This document shows, in pieces, positions 58,171 through 64,000 of a stretch of 64,000 nucleotides of DNA; the first letter of the stretch is position 1, and the number at the start of each line of letters is the position of its first letter. Below the pieces are notes generated by a model that saw nothing but the letters and a program-made list of their open reading frames with translations, had not been told where the DNA came from and did not search any database. The DNA comes from Syncephalastrum monosporum B8922 (lineage: Eukaryota; Mucoromycota; Mucoromycetes; Mucorales; Syncephalastraceae): positions 36,727-100,726 of the forward strand of contig JNEN01000836.1 of the NCBI GenBank assembly GCA_000697355.1. The letters run 5' to 3'. The position numbers were made by a program, and so were the translations under genes.

Positions 58171-58310
58171 GAGTAGAGAGGGGAGGAGGAGAGAAGGAGA
58201 GAAGATGAAGGTGAAGGTGAAGGTGGAGGGTGGAGGGAGAGGGAAGAAAAAAGAGAAAAGAGAAAAGAGAAGAGAAAGAGAAGAGAAGAGGGAAAGTAAA
58301 AGAGGGCGAT
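58171..58310. repeat. Polypurine tract upstream of the kinase start codon
   Basis: About 140 nt almost free of pyrimidines on the plus strand, with a 65-nt uninterrupted purine run at 58232-58296. It is built of GGTGAA, GGAGGG, GAAAA and GAGAA units. On the coding strand this is a pyrimidine-rich leader. Confidence 0.8.
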
Positions 58311-58618
58311 ACAAGCGTATCTTGCAACCCCGCATTTTGAATGACTCAAGCAGACTTCATGTGAAGCTGAACCACCGCCCCCGTCGTCGTCCGACTCATC
58401 TGCTCCGACTTTTCCCTCCCTTCCTCCCTCCCTCTGGACGTGACATTTTCTTACTCCATTACACTCCTCAAACACAGCACAATACTGCTACTAACACTTG
58501 ATGCCACACTATCTACTTTTTACATGGAACCATTCCACTGCCCGTCCACCCTCGCTCGCTACAACCTCTCTTCGACAGGGCCTCGGATCACACCGACTTT
58601 CTCGATTTGCCAACCACT
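58311..58618. other. Intergenic region upstream of the kinase gene
   Basis: About 310 bp with CT-rich runs; probable promoter of the kinase gene. ORFs crossing it depend on the polypurine bias and are not supported. Confidence 0.4.
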
Positions 58619-58744
58619 CTAATTATGGTTATGATGATTATCCTCACCTGACCCATGACGACCATGCATGTTCTCATGCTGAAGATCGCCATCTGCATCC
58701 TGTTCCTTGGTTTCATGCATCCCACACTTGTCCTGTGAACTCAT
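58619..58744 (-). CDS. Candidate 41-aa hydrophilic His-rich small protein
   Basis: ATG at 58744 follows a CT-rich and poly-T leader typical of starts in this window. The frame MSSQDKCGMHETKEQDADGD continues through LQHENMHGRHG to HHNHN and TAG. It is very hydrophilic, with seven His, one Cys and many acidic residues. A CRE-like TGACGTTA lies about 60-70 bp upstream. Size and composition recall small stress or metal-binding proteins, but I know no family. It could also be a first exon, since a GTCAG|GTGAGG donor occurs inside it. Confidence 0.35.
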   Translation of the reverse strand: MSSQDKCGMHETKEQDADGDLQHENMHGRHGSGEDNHHNHN

Positions 58745-59134
58745 TCAGACAGAAAAAAAAAAAGAGAGAGAAAAGCGAAGGTCAGGGTACGGCCCGTCAA
58801 ATAACGTCATTGCACTTGACATGTTATTTTGGTGGGTGGGCCGCGCTTTTAGTCGGGTGTAACATCCTCGCACAGCCTTGGTCAAATGGGTGGATCTCCC
58901 ATTAGATATCCTCTGCATAGATGCATTCAGCAAGAAATTTCATTTTTCGAAAAGATCACATGTCTCGCCCTGTGATTTTTCTCAGCACGACGGCAAATAC
59001 TTCTTTGAGTGGAACATGCAGCTCCCACGGCGTATCCCGAAATGTGGGGGAAGCGGGGCTTTTCGCCGTCATCGCCGACTGTCAAAAAAATAAAAAAAAT
59101 AAAAACCGAACATCTGAGACACGCTCCATCATGT
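58745..59134. other. Intergenic region
   Basis: About 390 bp between the 3' end of the GPI transamidase gene and the small ORF. A poly-A tract and a TGACGT element near 58,805 are the only features. Confidence 0.4.
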
Positions 59135-61314
59135 TTATTTGACTTTTGCGTCCCCGTCCTGCTTCTCCTTTTCGCCTTCATCTTTTGTTGGCTCCACCAT
59201 CTGGAAGGAGCGCGTCAAGAGGTTGAATATAGAGCCAAAGCAGAGAGCGATGACGGTGCAGGTCAGCGTAATCACATTGTATGGCATACTGAAGTCCGGG
59301 GTGGGCAGACTGACGAGCAGCGTGTCGGTATAGACGCGTATGGTCCTATGGAAGCTAACCGCCCCGTCAATATGTGGATGCACCATCGTGCACGGTGTAT
59401 TACCTATGCTCGGGAATCTGGGCTGTCAACACAGCAGGTCCTACGTCAAAGCCGCGGTTGGCATCCGGGCGGTGCTCTGTGTATCGAAGAAAGACCTTGT
59501 CGAATTCCAGGGACAGCGTCACGATCGAATGCGGTGGTAAACCCATCTGGCATTCCAACATTGCCGACCGCTCCCGGTCCTTTGCTGGCTCGAAAAACAT
59601 CTGTTCAATGACATCTTTGTTCCGCAGGTGAGTTCAAGTTTTTTGTGATTTCTGCAGTCGACATACCACTGGATAAACTCTCGGATGTACTTGTATCCAA
59701 GACGTCGACTTGCAGGGTATGCAGGTACACTTTAAGGTACCAGGGCAGTGCGTCATAGTAGATGAGTGGTACCGAAACGTCCCCCCGGTTGTGGATCGTG
59801 ATGCGCAAGCCGCCGCGCTCTTGACCATAACCAGTAAAATACCTGTGCGCGGATATCGTGGGATTGGCCGGTGCAAATGCTGCCGTAAAAATAAATTACG
59901 AGTTCGTATGACGTTTGACATGCTTGCAGGGAAACCTTATTTATGTTTCAAGAAAAACTTACGATATTCAAAGAAATCCTCAGGCCAGGTCATACGGATG
60001 TTGAGGTCGTCCGCAGCTTTTAAGTGTGAATGAATGCACTGCCTTATTTCGCATTAGTAAAACCAGAACTTACATTGGTGGAGGTCAAAGAGAGCCTCTT
60101 TGGTAGCTTCTTTGGTGACAAGATCGGTGGGTGCAGGACTCAAACGGGCCAAGTCGCCAGTAACTTGGTCCTTATTCACGTGCACCCGGCTGTGATCCGC
60201 CAGCGGACATGCACCATGCAGGACGCGATCGAAAACATCATTTAGGGCCCAGTCTTGACCATGCAGCATTCCATTAGGTACAGGTGCACTGGATCCAAAA
60301 AGCCATGATACTCACCTCGACGGCTGGTATCTCGCACAGTGTCCAAAACAGACGTGACGCTCTGGCGTAGTTCTAACTTGCGGCGGTTGCACCGCTCATC
60401 CTAGCCAATGGTAAGTTTCTGTGTCGTATCCATCCGGTATCACCTACTGCACACAAGGACTTGGCATGGATCGACATGGAGTGGAAGTTGGAGTTGTAGA
60501 TCTTGTGGGCATTTAGGAGGGAGGCTATGCCCGACTGGCAGAGGAGTGGGATCAGATAAAGGCTGGAAATGCTATGATATATGATGGCTCGTACCTTTGC
60601 TTTGCATGGAAGGAGTTTGATCCAAGGCGTCAAGTTCTCTGTGCAGACGTTCTCCTGAGGAAGGTAGCCATAGCGCAAGTGTGAGTCTTCGCCGACGGTC
60701 GTGTTTGTCTTGTCGAGTGTGATCAGGTCGAGCGGTTCGTCGAGCCGGAAAGAGAGCACAGGTTCGGTTGTTAAGGTCTCGTCAATAAAGTTGAGCGAGG
60801 CGCAAAAGAGGCCGGACAGCGTGTTGGTTAATGACTTCCACCGGCTCTGCAGGCTTATACTGGACAGGAAGATGAATAAGCAAAATGCACGGGGCAGTGG
60901 CATAGCAGCCCTTACTCTGGTTTATCGCGGATCCAAGCCCAGAGTTCTACGCCTGTGCCTGTCGACTGCTCCATTGGATAACCCCACTCGTCATAGTTCC
61001 AACGGCCTTGGGCAAACGTCAAGTGCATCTCACGCACGTCGTACTCTTGCAGCACTTGTCCGATCGCCTTGGGGAACAAGTTGTAGTCAAGCACTAGACA
61101 CACGTTAGCACAAGCGCCACTCCTCTAGGTGATACGTACAAGGTGTACCTGAGGGCGTGTCTGCCTCGACGTGTGTAAGGAAATCGAAATGCGCGAGGAG
61201 CTTGCCATCTGGGAGCGATCGCAGGGTAAGGTCTTCACTGAAATCTTCTGACACGTGCCTTGCGAGTGCCATTGCACTCAGCGAAAGTGACAACAATGGA
61301 GTGAGCAATTTCAT
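59135..61314 (-). CDS. GPI16: GPI transamidase subunit Gpi16/PIG-T
   Basis: ER membrane subunit of the complex that attaches GPI anchors to proteins. ATG at 61314 starts a signal peptide ([18 protein letters not shown]). The lumenal region begins [20 protein letters not shown]. Later exons show [128 protein letters not shown] and [21 protein letters not shown] single C-terminal membrane segment ([20 protein letters not shown]) precedes a short Lys/Glu-rich cytosolic tail. About nine short introns. It is divergent from the TBC gene with 240 bp between starts. Confidence 0.95.
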
Positions 61315-61554
61315 GACCGTTGCATTGCTCAACCGCAAGAGAAACAAAGAAGGAAACGTGTAGGACGCGAGGCAAGCGGGCAAGTCAGTGATTTTTAATA
61401 TTCTCGTGCGCCTATTCTTTTCACCCCCTTCTTCTGTCGACACAAAGCGACTTTTAACGTTACGCTTTGCTTTGCTTTTCTTTTCTTTTTGTCGCCACTG
61501 TATATTATCGACCACTTTCTTTTTCCTTTTCTTCCTCTTCTTCATTCATTTTGT

Positions 61555-63124
61555 ATGACCCGTCGACACAGAGCCAGAGGAGTCCGCCGAGGGATTGAGA
61601 AACATGCCCTCGACAATGAAGACTTCAAGAAGATTTGGCGAATTAATGAAGCCCTGCGATCACACGATCTCGCTTGGCTGAGACGTCTCGGCCGCGAGCC
61701 CGCGGGCTTTATCAACGATGCTATGCGTCGCCGAGTATGGTACATGGTGGCTGTTATAGTTACTATTTATCACTAAGTAAAAGATCCAGGCCCGTATTGC
61801 TACGAAGTAACGACTTCAAATCAGACACGCCTATTCAGACAGGTAGAAGAAAGGAGAAAAATCCTCACATCAATCCAATAACTACGTACTAGAGAAACAC
61901 CCTATCGCCAACCAGGTCGAACTTGACTGTGTGCGGTCATTCAATACATTTGACTTGGGTAAAGTAGAAATGACTTGGCATTTTCTATCTCTATAACACG
62001 TGGATGCCAGATTTGAACCCTGAGCGCAAGGAAAAACTGCAAGCGGAGTTATCTAGAGTCATCCTGCATGTATTCCAATGCTACCCGGATTTGCATTATT
62101 ATCAGGTACAACCTATACTAGGGCTTCTACTTGGTTTAACAGGCCGCATAGGGATTCCACGATATCGCTGCCATCTTTCTCCTTATCTTTGGAGAGGAGA
62201 CCGCTGCTACTCTTTTGGAGCGTGTGGCTTTATTTTTCACCCGAGGTAAGTAAACCACACTATGTTTTCAGCATGTCACTTACCCTCCTTGCATAGATGC
62301 CATGCTCCAGGACATGGACTGTATACTGCAAGAGCTTACCATGGTCCCTACACTTCTCCAACAGGAAGATCAGGATCTATGCACGTGTATTACTGAGTAA
62401 GTCTTGCAATCTACGAAAGTCACGATATGAATACCTCGCATTTTGTAGGACGGGCGTCCTCCCTTATTACTGCCTGAGCCAGGTACTGACATGGTTCAGC
62501 CACGACCTGCACGACCTCAAAAGGATCAAACGCTTCTTTGACTTTTTCTTATCCTCCAACCCATTGATGCCCGTTTATGCTTCGGCCGCGGTGGTATTGA
62601 TTCGACGTGACGAGCTGCTCGCAATGCACGGCGAGATGGACGTTATGCATAGCTTCCTATCCAAAGTGCCTCAGGATCTGGATGTGGAGGCTGTCATACA
62701 TAAAGCACGCGAGCTGGAGGAACGATGCCCGGTATTGGAGCTGCAGACCGAGAGCGCGGTGGCTCTCCATCAAGTGTCGGCTGCCAATACTTATCACACA
62801 CTGTGGGTCGCTCTGCAGAAGGATACCGAGGATGACACCAAGGAAAAGGAAGGGGGCGAAGAACACAATGAAAGGAACACGGCTGAGAAGCTCGGGGTAT
62901 GCATCGCCGAAGCGGTACGCATTGTTGCTATGGACCCCAAGGAAAGGCTCCCGGTCGCATTGCCTCCACCGCGCAATAAGGACGCTGCACTGAAGTCGCG
63001 CACCATTTTTGAACAACTCAAGCTGGCTGTTGGGTCAGACAAACGGCTTTTCACCTTGGTAGCTGTGGGTGTCGGCATGGTATCGCTTGCCATGTGGCTA
63101 GCTAGCAATGATGTCTTTATGTAA
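61555..63124 (+). CDS. TBC-domain Rab GTPase-activating protein (TBC1D20/Gyp8-like), tail-anchored
   Basis: Accelerates GTP hydrolysis by Rab proteins; TBC1D20 and Gyp8 act on Rab1/Ypt1 at ER/Golgi membranes. Exons 61555-61739, 61790-61842, 61893-61958, 62011-62105, 62152-62245, 62297-62396 and 62449-63124 give 422 aa. TBC signature pieces: RRRVWPVLL, ANQVELDCVRSFNTFDL, YYQGFHDIAAIFLLIFGEE (QGFHD is the glutamine-finger block) and GVLPYYCLSQVLTWFSHDL. The arginine finger expected in the IxxDxxR block is not evident (EKHPIANQVELD); that block should be rechecked. A C-terminal hydrophobic helix (LFTLVAVGVGMVSLAMWLA) marks a tail anchor, as in TBC1D20. Confidence 0.9.
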
Positions 63125-63833
63125 GCTACCCATAGCTGCTGTTGTACGTTGCTAACTGATTTCTTATGCATAGGAGTTTTGTAGTGCACCCGTAGATATA
63201 TTTTTAAGACATTGTAGTATACCCGAAAGTCATATACATATACAGTATCCATCTCTATGAGATCTCCTTTCCTTATAGCAGACTTGATTTATGACAGCTA
63301 CCAGCCCTGCTGCTGTCTTCCACGGCCATTGGTTGCAAAACGCAGATTTGATTTTTCGTAAATGTTCATCTTCCGCCATGATGACCTTCTTTGCACTCTT
63401 TCTCCTCATATCAGCAGGAAAAGTACGATAATGACATCGTAGAGAGACGCTTGAAATTTGTACAGAGACCTGAGAGAAGCAGTATGTATATCAATGGTCT
63501 TTTGAACGCAAAGCAATAAATCGCAAGGCTCCAGACACGAGCGTAAAGGTGCCTTTTTTGGGTTGTACCTGATTTGGCAGACGGTCCGGAAGCCTTGATC
63601 CCGCCTGCCACCGAAGAAGAAAAAGAAAAGATAACGCAGAAGGCAATCTTACGCAAAAAAAAAAAAAAAATTAGCATTATCAATATGAGATAGACGTAGC
63701 ATACTCTATGTAAAGCATAGTCTTATACAACATTGTCTTCTTTTTGGTTGGAAAAACAACGTTTTGTCGCCAGTTGAAAGGGCCAGCACATGATCATCAG
63801 ACCAACGCATGAAAACCGATGTACTGGCAACGA
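63125..63833. other. Intergenic region with a possible small minus-strand ORF
   Basis: About 700 bp. The minus strand is open at about 63238-63465 without a recognisable family. A 16-nt A-run near 63,655-63,670 is present. Otherwise AT-rich. Confidence 0.4.
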
Positions 63834-63841
63834 CATATAAA
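63834..63841 (+). promoter_or_regulatory. TATA-box candidate for the right-end gene
   Basis: The motif CATATAAA lies about 60 bp upstream of a CT-rich leader and a 5' UTR intron, and about 125 bp upstream of the ATG at 63965. Confidence 0.55.
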
Positions 63842-63901
63842 CCGCAGTAAAAAAAAAAAGACACCGTCCAACATCTCTCTCTTCAAAGTCTTCTCACAAA
63901 A

Positions 63902-63956
63902 GTAAGTGCCTTAAATGACGAATCTCAGGTTATGAATCTCATTCTTTTGCCATCAG
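63902..63956 (+). other. Putative 5' UTR intron
   Basis: GTAAGTG donor, TTTTGCCATCAG acceptor, 55 nt long, lying between the TATA element and the ATG at 63965. It matches introns elsewhere in the window. Confidence 0.5.
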
Positions 63957-63964
63957 ACAACGCC

Positions 63965-64000
63965 ATGGCGTTGATCTCGTCCATGCGCACGTCCCAAGGA
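63965..64000 (+). CDS. Start of an unidentified gene, cut by the window end
   Basis: ATG in a GCCATGG context, followed by MALISSMRTSQG with no stop before the end. The upstream TATA element and 5' UTR intron make a real start likely. Twelve codons are too few to identify it. Confidence 0.5.
   Translation, partial: MALISSMRTSQG

Noticed and set aside
58142..58501. 119-codon plus-strand frame rich in Lys/Glu/Arg
   Set aside because: Produced by the polypurine tract in the leader of the minus-strand kinase gene; no conserved segment.

Overview
The window is nuclear DNA of a filamentous fungus, most likely an early-diverging one (Mucoromycota, Mucorales-like). Evidence seen: dense protein genes split by short (about 50-90 nt) GT-AG introns with CTRAY-type branch sites, fungal-specific translation elongation factor 3, a Zn(II)2Cys6 regulator, a Tps2-type trehalose phosphatase, Hym1/Mo25, Rvs161, Gpi16 and several mitochondrial ribosomal proteins. 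The order-level guess is inference; I cannot name the genus.

Layout. 1-6.3 kb: the 3' part of a RasGEF gene, converging on the spliceosomal U5 protein DIB1 (with an apparent 3-nt exon), then a SPATA20/YyaL-family gene. 6.4-10.5 kb: an unknown small protein, a VC0807-like membrane protein, eIF1 and a PEBP. 10.5-14.2 kb: a gene-poor, AT-rich stretch with possible decayed coding pieces. 14.2-23.4 kb: Zn2Cys6 factor, DDHD phospholipase, pICln, trehalose-phosphate enzyme and a disordered protein. 24.1-31.4 kb: ribosome-biogenesis L1-domain protein, uL14m, type I membrane glycoprotein, MICOS subunit, acetolactate synthase small subunit. 32.6-42.4 kb: TANGO2, Rvs161-type BAR protein, EF-3, a nucleotide-sugar 4,6-dehydratase and mS35. 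42.4-45.9 kb: a transposon graveyard (LINE reverse-transcriptase and Tc1/mariner remnants) beside a doubtful spliced gene. 46.0-63.1 kb: C2-domain phosphatidylserine decarboxylase, uS19m, propionyl-CoA carboxylase alpha, Mo25, pyruvate dehydrogenase kinase family gene, GPI transamidase subunit Gpi16/PIG-T and a TBC Rab-GAP. A further gene begins at 63,965 and runs off the window.

The content is mainly housekeeping. Mitochondrial functions recur (uL14m, uS19m, mS35, MIC26/27, ILV6, PCCA, PDK), but nothing suggests a co-regulated cluster. The most unusual observations are at the level of gene structure: the 3-nt exon in DIB1, two GC-AG introns, a frame-preserving 51-nt intron in the decarboxylase gene and a possible alternative last exon of the kinase gene. 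All exon borders were read by eye from splice consensus and family alignment, with no transcript evidence.
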